Assembly: GCA_027886865.1 (NCBI GenBank)
Contig: JAPCJR010000017.1
Span: forward strand, 1-37,891
DNA: 37,891 bases
Source of the DNA: Nitrososphaerota archaeon
GTDB taxonomy: Archaea; Thermoproteota; Nitrososphaeria; Nitrososphaerales; UBA183
Reading direction: 5' to 3'
Below, one piece after another: positions 15,298-22,552 of this stretch. Within the stretch, counting starts at the first letter, position 1; each line of letters starts with the position of its first letter. The notes beneath the pieces were generated by a model. The model was not told the DNA's origin. It ran no database searches and saw nothing but the letters and a program-made list of their open reading frames with translations. The translations under genes were made by a program, and so were the position numbers.

Positions 15298-16052
15298 CGG
15301 CTGCTCGCCACCGCCTTTCTCGACTCTGCCAGGGAGAGCTCCGCCTCCCCTTTGATGAACCCGAGGTCGTTTAGCCTGCAGAACATCCTGAACCCCATAC
15401 GCGCCCTCTTTCCGACATCGTCGGTCCCGAGCATACCCGGCGTGACTCCGTGGGCGTTGCACGAATCGATCACCTTGTTGAGGGCGGCGACGAACCGGCT
15501 GTCATCGAACTTCCCCAGCATGCCCATGGACAACGAGAGGTCAGCTGGCCCCACCAAGGCTGCGTCGACCCCTTCAACTGACAATATCTCGTCGATGTTG
15601 TCGACCGCCTTCTGGGTCTCTATCTGGACCCCCAGGAACAGCTCCTTGTCGGCCGTCTTAACATAGTCAGGGTCCAGCATCCCGGCCCTTCTCGGGCCGA
15701 ACCCCCTGACGCCGTGCGGCGGATAACGCATGGAGCGCACTGCGTAGATAGCCTCTTCCTTCGTATTGACCCACGGAACGATGATTCCGTACAATCCGAC
15801 ATCCAACAGTCTCTTGACGAGGACCATGTTGTTCCACGTCACGCGTGCTATCGGGACAGACTTCGACGTGCCCATCGCCTGGAGCAGGACCTGCACCGTC
15901 CCAGGGTCGAGAGGCGCGTGCTCCGTGTCTATCATAATCCAGTCATACCCAAGCCGCCCGATCGCCTCGGCCACGTCAGGGTGGGAAATCGCCAGCTCGG
16001 TGCCTATCGCGAGCTGACCCTCTCTGAGCATCCGCTTCAGTCGGTTCTTCAC
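15294..16052 (-). CDS. HpcH/HpaI family class II aldolase, copy 2
   Basis: A 252-residue paralog of the adjacent copy 1, with the same catalytic set: His45, Arg70, Glu145 and Asp171. It is the first gene of the two-gene unit. The central block from GVRGFGPRRAGMLDPDY through QIETQKAVDNIDEILSVEG is almost identical to copy 1, while both ends differ, including the region after GPADLSL that shapes the substrate pocket. The start is GTG at 16052, with TATA-like AGAAATAAG about 29-39 bp upstream. Two copies with different C-terminal halves suggest two acceptor aldehydes, or a heteromeric enzyme, but this is inference. It is transcribed divergently from the Ldh-family gene. Confidence 0.9.
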   Translation of the reverse strand: MKNRLKRMLREGQLAIGTELAISHPDVAEAIGRLGYDWIMIDTEHAPLDPGTVQVLLQAMGTSKSVPIARVTWNNMVLVKRLLDVGLYGIIVPWVNTKEEAIYAVRSMRYPPHGVRGFGPRRAGMLDPDYVKTADKELFLGVQIETQKAVDNIDEILSVEGVDAALVGPADLSLSMGMLGKFDDSRFVAALNKVIDSCNAHGVTPGMLGTDDVGKRARMGFRMFCRLNDLGFIKGEAELSLAESRKAVASSR

Positions 16053-16080
16053 GTTCGGCCCGGACGGCGATGTTCGAGCT

Positions 16081-16130
16081 CACTTATTTCTTTTCGTCTG
16101 GCTTCCTCATGATGAAAAATCTCATAAGGC
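16081..16130. promoter_or_regulatory. divergent promoter region between aldolase pair and Ldh-family gene
   Basis: On the minus strand AGAAATAAGTG (16081-16091) is about 33 bp before the aldolase GTG at 16052. On the plus strand TCATAAGG (16123-16130) is centred about 24 bp before a GTG at 16151, supporting that codon as the leaderless start of the Ldh-family gene. Confidence 0.45.
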
Positions 16131-16150
16131 GCGCGGCCGACCCGGTCAAC

Positions 16151-17218
16151 GTGCCATCACAAGGTAGTCCCGATTTCATCGAAGGATTTGTCGATGCCGA
16201 GCAACTGAGGACGTTCCTCACGCAGTGCTTCACCGGCGCGGGGCTCAAGAAGCCGCACGCTGACGCGGTCGTGGACCAGTTGGTGGTCGCTAACCTGCGA
16301 GGGGTGGACACTCACGGAGTGATCCTGACCGCGCGCTACATCAACGCGATCAAGTCGGGAGAGATCAACACCGATCCGAAGATAAGGCGACTGAAGGTCA
16401 ACGTTGCTTCTGAGATCCTGGACGGAGACTATGGCGCGGGACAGTATGTTGCGATGCGGGCCACGAAAGACGCGATCGCGCTCGCCTCCCGGAACGGGAT
16501 TGGCTCGGTCTGGGTGGTAAACATGTCCCACGTCGCCATGCTGGCGCAGTTCGGGATCATGATCGCCGACCGGAAGATGGCCGGATTGCTCTTCACCAAC
16601 TCCAACGCCGGCGTGGCGCCCCTGGGAGGGCGCGAGAAGGTCTTCGGGACGAACCCGCTATGTTACTCGTTCCCCTACGCAAAGTTCCCGATAGTTTTCG
16701 ACGGCGCCACCTCTGGTGCTGCCGGGATGAAGATCGAGCTCTATAGGATGCAGGGAAAACAGCTCCCGGAAGGCTGGGCGGTCGATAGCGAGGGGAGGCC
16801 TACCACAGACCCCTCGAATGTGAGCGCCCTGCTTCCCTTCGGGGGTCACAAAGGTTACGCTCTGATGTTCATGGTAGAGATGTTCTCTTCCGCGCTCTCT
16901 GGTGGGATGCTGTCGCGAGAGCTGAAGTACAAGAACTCCCAAGGCGGCCTCTATGTCCAGGCAATAGACATCAAGCACAACCGAAGTTACAAGGACTATG
17001 CCGCTGACCTCGACCGGCTCGCTGGGATGGTCAAGGCATCCGCACCTCCCGGCGGTGCTGGCAAGGTCTATCTGCCCGGCGAGATTGAGTTCCTCACCAG
17101 CGAACTAAGAAAGACTGAAGGGATTCCGGTCCTCAAGGAGACTTGGAAGTCCCTCGTCAGCATAGCGTCGGGATATGGGATCGACCTACCGAAGTTGCGC
17201 ATCGCCAAGGGCGAATAA
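16151..17218 (+). CDS. Ldh-family NAD(P)-dependent malate/L-lactate/ureidoglycolate-type dehydrogenase
   Basis: A 355-residue oxidoreductase of the malate/L-lactate dehydrogenase (YlbC/ComC) family, which reduces or oxidises 2-keto/2-hydroxy acids. Motifs: RGVDTHGV (catalytic His near residue 52), SHVAMLAQFG, SNAGVAPLGGREKVFGTNPL and the late LLPFGGHKGYAL. The family normally has about 350 residues. The frame is open back to 16070 with ATGs at 16109 and 16112, but GTG at 16151 gives the right length and sits about 24 bp after a TATA-like element, so I chose it. The gene faces away from the keto-acid aldolases, and could interconvert a keto acid or a 2,3-diketo sugar made in the same pathway. 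Substrate unknown. Confidence 0.85.
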   Translation: MPSQGSPDFIEGFVDAEQLRTFLTQCFTGAGLKKPHADAVVDQLVVANLRGVDTHGVILTARYINAIKSGEINTDPKIRRLKVNVASEILDGDYGAGQYVAMRATKDAIALASRNGIGSVWVVNMSHVAMLAQFGIMIADRKMAGLLFTNSNAGVAPLGGREKVFGTNPLCYSFPYAKFPIVFDGATSGAAGMKIELYRMQGKQLPEGWAVDSEGRPTTDPSNVSALLPFGGHKGYALMFMVEMFSSALSGGMLSRELKYKNSQGGLYVQAIDIKHNRSYKDYAADLDRLAGMVKASAPPGGAGKVYLPGEIEFLTSELRKTEGIPVLKETWKSLVSIASGYGIDLPKLRIAKGE

Positions 17219-17232
17219 CCCCGAAGCAATCT

Positions 17233-17240
17233 CTAAATAA
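17233..17240 (+). promoter_or_regulatory. TATA-like box of the PhyH dioxygenase gene
   Basis: CTAAATAA is centred 28 bp before the ATG at 17264, between the Ldh-family stop and the dioxygenase start, so the latter can be transcribed on its own. Confidence 0.55.
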
Positions 17241-17263
17241 CGTGACCCGGTTCCCGGGCGCAG

Positions 17264-18178
17264 ATGTTGTCACAGTCGCAGCTGGACGCCTATGACAAGG
17301 ATGGCTTCGTGATTCTCAAGGACTTCTTGACTCCCGACGACACCAAAGGAGTGGTGAAGGAATACGAGCAGATCATAGACGGGAGGGCGAAGGAAGCGGT
17401 GGCAGCCGGAAAGCTGTCCTCGACCTTCGCCGACGAGCCCTTCCAGACGAGGTTTGTCAAGCTGGCCGCGGCGGTCCCAGACATAACCAGAGGCTTGGAC
17501 ATCATGCAGGTCAGGGGTCCCGAGATGTTCAAGTTCCTCCACAACCCGAAGCTGCTGGACGTGATGGAGTCGATCTTTGGCCCGGAACTGCTCTGCAGCC
17601 CCGTCCAGCACGTCAGAATAGTCCCACCGACGGCGACCATGAAGAGTCAATCGGCGGGCGCCGCTTACGCGTGGCACCAGGACTACGCCGTCCTCTGGCC
17701 CGAAGCCGACGGTACCCTCATCGGAGGGTTCTGGATACCCGTCGTCGATGCTACGCTCGAGAACGGCTGTCTTGAAGTCATTCCCGGCAGTCACAAACTC
17801 GGGCCTCTCCCGCATCGCAAACTATCTGAGGTGGAGACGGTGCCGGAGGCCGTACCTAAGGTCGCGCCTACTCCGGTCCCAGTGAAGGCCGGGGACGCAA
17901 TCCTCCTCAGGAACTACATACTGCACCGCGCTCGGGTCAACGTCTCAAACAGGATCCGCTGGAGCATGGACCTCAGGTACCAGCATCCGTACACGCCGAC
18001 CGGCCGACCCTACTACCCGTCGTTCCTCGTGCGCAGCAAAATGAAGCCCGACGCCGTTCAGAACGACTTCGAGAAATGGAGCAGGAACTGGGAATTCGCC
18101 CTGGACGTCACGCAAAACATCAAGATCTACAGCAGGTGGGACCCGCCCGCTTCGCCTACAGGGAAACCGGCCCGTTAG
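17264..18178 (+). CDS. phytanoyl-CoA dioxygenase (PhyH) family Fe(II)/2-oxoglutarate oxygenase
   Basis: A 304-residue oxygenase. The iron-binding facial triad is visible: His138 and Asp140 in AWHQDYAVLWPEA, and His221 in LLRNYILHRARVNVS. The 2-oxoglutarate Arg is probably Arg230 or Arg232. GFWIPVVDATLENGCLEVIPGSHK is the usual family core, described here by residues 155-178. Such enzymes hydroxylate small molecules using O2 and 2-oxoglutarate, so the organism should meet oxygen. Substrate is unknown and need not be phytanoyl-CoA; a sugar, amino-polyol or osmolyte is as likely. The start ATG has a well-placed TATA-like box. It stands alone before a decayed transporter gene on the other strand. 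Confidence 0.9.
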   Translation: MLSQSQLDAYDKDGFVILKDFLTPDDTKGVVKEYEQIIDGRAKEAVAAGKLSSTFADEPFQTRFVKLAAAVPDITRGLDIMQVRGPEMFKFLHNPKLLDVMESIFGPELLCSPVQHVRIVPPTATMKSQSAGAAYAWHQDYAVLWPEADGTLIGGFWIPVVDATLENGCLEVIPGSHKLGPLPHRKLSEVETVPEAVPKVAPTPVPVKAGDAILLRNYILHRARVNVSNRIRWSMDLRYQHPYTPTGRPYYPSFLVRSKMKPDAVQNDFEKWSRNWEFALDVTQNIKIYSRWDPPASPTGKPAR

Positions 18179-18189
18179 AGCGACGGCTA

Positions 18190-18510
18190 AGCGCCCCGCG
18201 GGATGAGGATGACCCAGCCGAACGAGGAGGCTGATCGCCTCCAAGACATTGGGAGACGGATGTTCGTAGTTGCAGACCGTGGGAAAGGATGCCGCTGATG
18301 ATGCAGCTCCGGTGGCCCAGTATCCTCACCGATGCCTGCGTGTATTTCGCGTCACCTAGGAGGTCTCAGTTCGAGGTTCGAGCGCCCAAAACCAACTCCG
18401 TCAGCAGGAACGCGATCGCGATTGCCAGGCGATGTATGCCTCCTTCGTGTTGTGCGTCGCTGGGGTCAGGCGTGCCCGCCAAGGGCGCTCCCGGTGGTTG
18501 AATCTGCCTT
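18190..18510 (-). pseudogene. decayed cation diffusion facilitator (CDF) transporter remnant
   Basis: This 420-bp gap holds no intact gene. On the minus strand one frame reads SDAQHEGGIHRLAIAIAFLL, then TELVLGARTSN, a TGA stop (18366-18368), then DLLGDA. This aligns residue for residue with the CDF first-helix pattern in which E-L-V-x-G is followed ten residues later by L-L-x-D-A. The same frame continues with LGHRSCIISGILSHG, like the CDF Y-G-x-x-R-x-E-V-L-x-A motif, after an apparent internal deletion. A shifted frame then gives LEAISLLVRLGHPHP, like the next conserved loop. Stop, deletion and frameshift together mean it is dead. CDF proteins export Zn, Mn or Fe. The match is by eye and of moderate strength. 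Confidence 0.5.
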
Positions 18511-18599
18511 TCGGCCGTCTATCTCGTCTGGGGTCGGGTTCAGGAGACGGGCGTCGCGGTTATTAGAACTCCCCCTCCAGCCCCCTGACGTTCGCCCGA

Positions 18600-19904
18600 T
18601 TGGAGCCGACGCGCCAGAAGAAACGACCTAGCTGGATTTGGTCCGTCGTACCCTCGAACGCCGGAACGAACGGCTTCGGCACGCTTCTCCCGCTCTTCGT
18701 GAGGCAGCTTGGCGGGAACGTCATCGACTACAGCATAATGTCCACGCTGTACAACATCAGCGTGACGATATCACAGGGGCTGTGGGGGGTGGCGACTGAT
18801 AGGCTGGCAAGGCGGCGCCTGTTCTTCGTAGTCGCCTACGTTGGTATGAGTGTCGTCTTCGTATCGATGTACGTCTTCCCCACCCTGCTGTGGCTCGCCA
18901 TTGGGTATGGGGTCCTGGGGATCGTGATAACGGCCAACGTGACGGCTGCAAGTCTGCTCGTGATGGAGACCTCCGAGAAGAAGAGCTGGGTTTCGTTGTT
19001 CTCAATGTTGGCGCTGGTGGCCAACCTTGGGGCTGTCATAGGTCTGGTGGGAGGAATCCTCTGGTCCAGCTTCCTCCCGCTCAACGGGTTCATCCTCTTC
19101 TGCGCCGCGTGCGAGGCCTTCTCGATCCTCCTCACGTTCCGTCTTGTCGCGGAGCCGGAGGTCCCCCTGGAGGCGAGTCAGCTTACATCCAATCCCATCA
19201 CCCTATTCTCGAGGATCTATCACGCTACCACTGACCGGCTGAACCTGGACACCGTCGCCACGGTTACGCTGCAGACCCCGAAACGGGTCTTGCGCATCCT
19301 CCGTTCCAAAGGCGACCAAGGGAAGAAGTTTCTCTTCCTGTCATCTTTCGTTTTCATGATTGCAAACTCGTTGCAGGGCACTCCGTTCACGCCCTTCCTT
19401 CTTGCCTACCGCGTCGGGGACAACGAAGCCTTCGCAGTCTCACTGGCGAGCGTGTGCGTCCAGATGCTCGCATATCAGTGGATGGGGCAGATTACGAAGA
19501 GGCTGGGGGTGGGCCGTATCCTCGCGGCCTCGATAGTCAGCAGGGCGGCACTCTTCGCGGTCACCGGTCTGCTGGCTCTATTCTTGAGCGGGTCTGGTTT
19601 GTTTGTGGCCGCCCTGGCATGGAACGCCTTCAGTGGCTTCAGCTGGGCGACCTGGAACTCCACGGTTAACGTAGTCTTCTTCTCGAGCATGGGACCGGAG
19701 AAGAGGGGAGGCGTACTGGGCGGGTTCAGCGCGCTGAACAACTTCGGTGCAGTGATAGGCGCCCTGTTCTCGGGGTACATATCATACTACATTGGTTATG
19801 CGACCGATTTCGGCATATCGGGCGTCCTGATGGTGGCCTCGTTCCTCCTGTTGCGCTCCTCCCTAAGAGGCGCCGGGGTCAAGAACGGCTTGTCGACGAT
19901 ATGA
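18600..19904 (+). CDS. MFS transporter
   Basis: A 434-residue membrane protein of the major facilitator superfamily. Twelve hydrophobic segments can be counted, six before and six after a hydrophilic central loop (about 195-245). The loop-2/3 motif appears as GVATDRLARRRL (about 60-71), the family G-x-x-x-D-R-x-G-R-R pattern in slightly altered form, and a related GQITKRLGVGRIL follows in the second half. The substrate is not evident; a sugar or sugar-acid proton symporter would suit the neighbourhood. The start is a TTG at 18600, with GTTATTAGA about 36 bp upstream. It is followed by about 170 bp with no gene I can support, except a short minus-strand reading that may be a remnant. Confidence 0.85.
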   Translation: MEPTRQKKRPSWIWSVVPSNAGTNGFGTLLPLFVRQLGGNVIDYSIMSTLYNISVTISQGLWGVATDRLARRRLFFVVAYVGMSVVFVSMYVFPTLLWLAIGYGVLGIVITANVTAASLLVMETSEKKSWVSLFSMLALVANLGAVIGLVGGILWSSFLPLNGFILFCAACEAFSILLTFRLVAEPEVPLEASQLTSNPITLFSRIYHATTDRLNLDTVATVTLQTPKRVLRILRSKGDQGKKFLFLSSFVFMIANSLQGTPFTPFLLAYRVGDNEAFAVSLASVCVQMLAYQWMGQITKRLGVGRILAASIVSRAALFAVTGLLALFLSGSGLFVAALAWNAFSGFSWATWNSTVNVVFFSSMGPEKRGGVLGGFSALNNFGAVIGALFSGYISYYIGYATDFGISGVLMVASFLLLRSSLRGAGVKNGLSTI

Positions 19905-20078
19905 CGAGGCAAGAGCGCCGACCACCCGTTCGTCGATCGGTAGCGGAAGCTGTGCCGAGATGGTCTCTAGAAGTTCATGACGCCGCTGTCAGAGTCCAGT
20001 TTCGGCTCTATCGCGTACTGCTCACACGGGTAGTCCTTTAGCACCGAGTGTCCACAAGGGCGCTCACCCGCCCCACTT

Positions 20079-21095
20079 TCATTGTTTCGACCTTAGGATT
20101 ATCTTCGAGTATGGTGCGGAGACCGTCGTCTGCTCCAGGAACGACTCCTGACCAGTCCCCAGGTCCCTTATGTCGAGCCATCCGCTCGAGGCCTCCAGGA
20201 AGCCCTCGTTGACCAAGGCCACGGATCGCCTGAAATCCTCGTCTGAATATGAGAAGGATCCGATTATCTGCTTCTCGGACCGGACTATCTCGTTCCCCGG
20301 CAAGCTGGAGACGTTCTCATGCAGTCCGATGAACACTGCCTTCCCTCCTCTACGCACGCTCGCTACCGCTTGCGACCTTGTCTGTCCCGAGCCGACGGCG
20401 TCGACCACCGAGTCAACCCCCTCACCTGAGGTGGCATCTTTCACCGCAGACTCCACGTCGTCGGTCTTCGGGTTCAGAATTGAAGTCGCCCCCCATTCTG
20501 TGGCCCACCGCAGGCGCGCGGGGTTCGTGTCTAGTACGATGCGTCTTCCTGCCCCCTTCGCCTTGAGGACCCGGAGGGCCATCAGCCCAATCGTCCCCGC
20601 GCCTATGACCATCACAGAGTCGCCCACCTCCGCTCCCGCCAGTGCCGCGGCCCTGACTCCGCATGCAAGCGGCTCGACAAGGGCACCCATCAAAGGGTCA
20701 ACGACTTTGTAAAGTGCGGTGGAGGGGACCGCCACAAACTCAGCATAGGACCCTGGATAGTCGATGCCGATGATCTTGCGCGAATAGCAGAGCTGCCTCT
20801 GGCCCATGCGGCATTGTCTGCACTCGCCGCAGGAGAGGAAGGGGTTGACGGTGACGAGTTGACCGGCCCACTTTTGGGCCACCTCCGGTCCGAGCTCGAC
20901 CACGGTACCTGAGAACTCGTGCCCCATGACGAGGGGCGGCCTTCGCAGCTCGTTGTGCCCCAGAAACGCTCCGAGCTCTGACCCGCAGATGCCCGAGTCC
21001 TCAACGGCGAGCAGTACCCATCCTGCCCGGAGCGCCGGTTTCGGTGACTCCTGGACCTCCATCACCGAGGGCGCGGTCCAGACCAGAGACCTCAT
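20079..21095 (-). CDS. zinc-dependent MDR alcohol/polyol dehydrogenase (short type)
   Basis: A 338-residue medium-chain dehydrogenase that oxidises a secondary alcohol of a sugar, polyol or amino acid with NAD(P). The catalytic zinc site shows Cys37 in SGICGSE and His-Glu in MGHEFSG. The structural zinc lobe is CGECRQCRMGQRQLC with canonical 2-2-7 spacing. The Rossmann motif is VIGAGTIGLMAL. The sequence resembles sorbitol, threonine and galactitol dehydrogenases; the substrate cannot be told. Its promoter holds a perfect 18-bp palindrome between TATA box and start codon. It is transcribed divergently from the DegT gene across about 150 bp and may share regulation with it. Confidence 0.9.
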   Translation of the reverse strand: MRSLVWTAPSVMEVQESPKPALRAGWVLLAVEDSGICGSELGAFLGHNELRRPPLVMGHEFSGTVVELGPEVAQKWAGQLVTVNPFLSCGECRQCRMGQRQLCYSRKIIGIDYPGSYAEFVAVPSTALYKVVDPLMGALVEPLACGVRAAALAGAEVGDSVMVIGAGTIGLMALRVLKAKGAGRRIVLDTNPARLRWATEWGATSILNPKTDDVESAVKDATSGEGVDSVVDAVGSGQTRSQAVASVRRGGKAVFIGLHENVSSLPGNEIVRSEKQIIGSFSYSDEDFRRSVALVNEGFLEASSGWLDIRDLGTGQESFLEQTTVSAPYSKIILRSKQ

Positions 21096-21100
21096 GGTCC

Positions 21101-21118
21101 GGCGGCGACGTCGCCGCC
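21101..21118. promoter_or_regulatory. perfect 18-bp palindrome, probable operator of the MDR gene
   Basis: GGCGGCGACGTCGCCGCC is its own reverse complement. It starts 5 bp before the ATG at 21095 and ends at the TATA-like element ATTTAAAAGG (about 21118-21127, minus strand). It therefore covers the expected transcription start. A repressor bound there would block initiation. No copy was noticed at other promoters in the window. Confidence 0.6.
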
Positions 21119-21127
21119 TTTTAAATC
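21118..21127 (-). promoter_or_regulatory. TATA-like box of the MDR gene at 20079
   Basis: ATTTAAAAGG on the minus strand is about 25-30 bp before the ATG at 21095 and abuts the 18-bp palindrome. Confidence 0.6.
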
Positions 21128-21200
21128 ATCATTCGGACGACTTCTTCCACCTCGGGAGAGAAACTGCACCCGGACGACGGCGTCATAATCGATGCAAACA

Positions 21201-21211
21201 ATATTTTTAAG
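21201..21211 (+). promoter_or_regulatory. TATA-like box of the DegT aminotransferase gene
   Basis: ATATTTTTAAG is the strongest A/T-rich element of the gap and is centred about 36 bp before the TTG at 21243, implying a short leader. Confidence 0.55.
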
Positions 21212-21242
21212 CTGAATCTGGCGCCGCGATGGTAGAAACTTC

Positions 21243-22487
21243 TTGGCGAAGAAATCTTCTTTGGCGGTCGTCGGAGGCGTGCCGGTGAGAGACGGGCCCC
21301 TCCCCATAATGCATCCCGGAGCGGGCTACATAGGAGAGGAGGAGATCGAGGCGGTGACGAAGGTCCTGAGGGCCAAGTCGATGTACCGCTTCTATGGCCC
21401 GAACTTCCTCAACGTCACCGGAGAGTTCGAGCGGGACCTCAGAAATTACTTCGGAAAGAAATACGCGCTCGGGGTGACCTCCGGCACCGCCGCACTGCAC
21501 ACCGCCATGATCGGGTTGGGGATAGGGCAGGGCGACGAGGTGATCATACCGACCTACGCTTGGGTGTCGTGTCCGGACGCGGTCGTGGCGGCGAGGGCTA
21601 CGCCGGTCCTCGCGGACGTCGACGACAGTCTCACCCTTGACCCGACGGACGTCGAGAGGAAGATAACCAACAGGACGAAGGCGATAATGGCGGTGCACAT
21701 CAGGGGCACTCCCTGCAACCTCGACGCGCTCTCGAAGCTCGCGGACGACTACGGGATCCCGCTCCTCGAGGACGTCGCCCAGGCAGCAGGGGCGAGCTAC
21801 CACGGAAAGAAGCTAGGGACATTCGGGAAGGTCGCCTCCTACAGCTTCCAGCTGAACAAGATGATCTCGGCTGGGGAGGGAGGTGCGATACTCACCGACG
21901 ACAAGATGGTCTACGACAGGAGCGTGATGTTCCACGACGTCGGCACGCCCTACAGGTCCTGGGAGGACAAGAGCCTGAAGTTCGAGGCTGAGCCCTTCCC
22001 CGGCGTCAACTACAGGATGAACGAGATCTCAGCAGCGATACTGAAGGAGCAGCTGAAGAAGATCGACTGGATCATCAAGGACATCAAGAAGAACAAGGCG
22101 AAGATCAAGAAGGGCATCTCCAACATCGACGGGATCACGTTCAGACGGCTGAACGACCCCGCAGGCGAGGCGGGAATCTCCCTCGTATTCTTCACAAAGA
22201 AGCCCGAGCAGGCGATAGCCTTCAAGAAAGGGCTGAGGGCCGAGAACATCTGGACGACGAGCGGGTCATATCCTGCAGTCGTGTACGACCCATCGACGAA
22301 CGACGGCCACGTCTTCATGCACTGGGGGCACGTCTTCAAGGGGATACAGCGGGTCAGCAAGCGCTACAAGCAGAGCCTGGACCTTCTGGGTCGGGCGGTC
22401 CACCTGGACATCAGCCCGCTCCTATCGGACGAGGACTCCGACGACATCGTCGAGGCCGTCCACAAGGTCGCCGAAGCCGTCCTCTGA
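21243..22487 (+). CDS. DegT/DnrJ/EryC1/StrS family PLP-dependent aminotransferase
   Basis: A 414-residue sugar aminotransferase that puts an amino group on a keto-sugar or inosose, or removes one. The PLP-binding Lys is probably Lys206 in YSFQLNKMISAGEGGAILT. The cofactor-contact motif is LEDVAQAAGASYHGKKLG, and the SGTAALHTAM phosphate-loop is present. The opening VVGGVPVRDGPLP...GEEEIEAV resembles the StrS/AHBA-synthase side of the family, which acts on cyclitol ketones and related rings, but this is not proof. The start is TTG at 21243. It heads a row with the TPP enzyme and an IolG-like dehydrogenase. With no biosynthetic nucleotide-sugar genes nearby, a catabolic transamination seems more likely than antibiotic-type biosynthesis. 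Confidence 0.9.
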   Translation: MAKKSSLAVVGGVPVRDGPLPIMHPGAGYIGEEEIEAVTKVLRAKSMYRFYGPNFLNVTGEFERDLRNYFGKKYALGVTSGTAALHTAMIGLGIGQGDEVIIPTYAWVSCPDAVVAARATPVLADVDDSLTLDPTDVERKITNRTKAIMAVHIRGTPCNLDALSKLADDYGIPLLEDVAQAAGASYHGKKLGTFGKVASYSFQLNKMISAGEGGAILTDDKMVYDRSVMFHDVGTPYRSWEDKSLKFEAEPFPGVNYRMNEISAAILKEQLKKIDWIIKDIKKNKAKIKKGISNIDGITFRRLNDPAGEAGISLVFFTKKPEQAIAFKKGLRAENIWTTSGSYPAVVYDPSTNDGHVFMHWGHVFKGIQRVSKRYKQSLDLLGRAVHLDISPLLSDEDSDDIVEAVHKVAEAVL

Positions 22488-22520
22488 CCTCGATTTCGCC
22501 CCCGTCGGGCTGCGCGTCCA

Positions 22521-22530
22521 ATTAAAATAA
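22521..22530 (+). promoter_or_regulatory. TATA-like box of the TPP enzyme gene
   Basis: ATTAAAATAA is centred 27 bp before the ATG at 22553, so this gene has its own leaderless promoter after the DegT gene. Confidence 0.65.
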
Positions 22531-22552
22531 CGCAGCAGTTCGACGGCGGCTG

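Noticed and set aside
15298..15462. Upstream extension of aldolase copy 1 by 55 residues
   Set aside because: It overlaps the coding end of copy 2, shows no aldolase similarity, and the ATGA overlap at 15294-15297 gives a family-length start.
18368..18392. GGTTCGAGCGCC resembling a tRNA T-loop
   Set aside because: No matching acceptor stem or anticodon arm within 90 bp; the stretch is better explained as the transporter remnant.
19965..20085. Short minus-strand reading ending PCGHSVLKDYPCEQYAIEPK and a few more residues
   Set aside because: Looks protein-like with two or three Cys, possibly a gene relic, but it has no start codon of its own, overlaps the MDR stop and matches no family I know.
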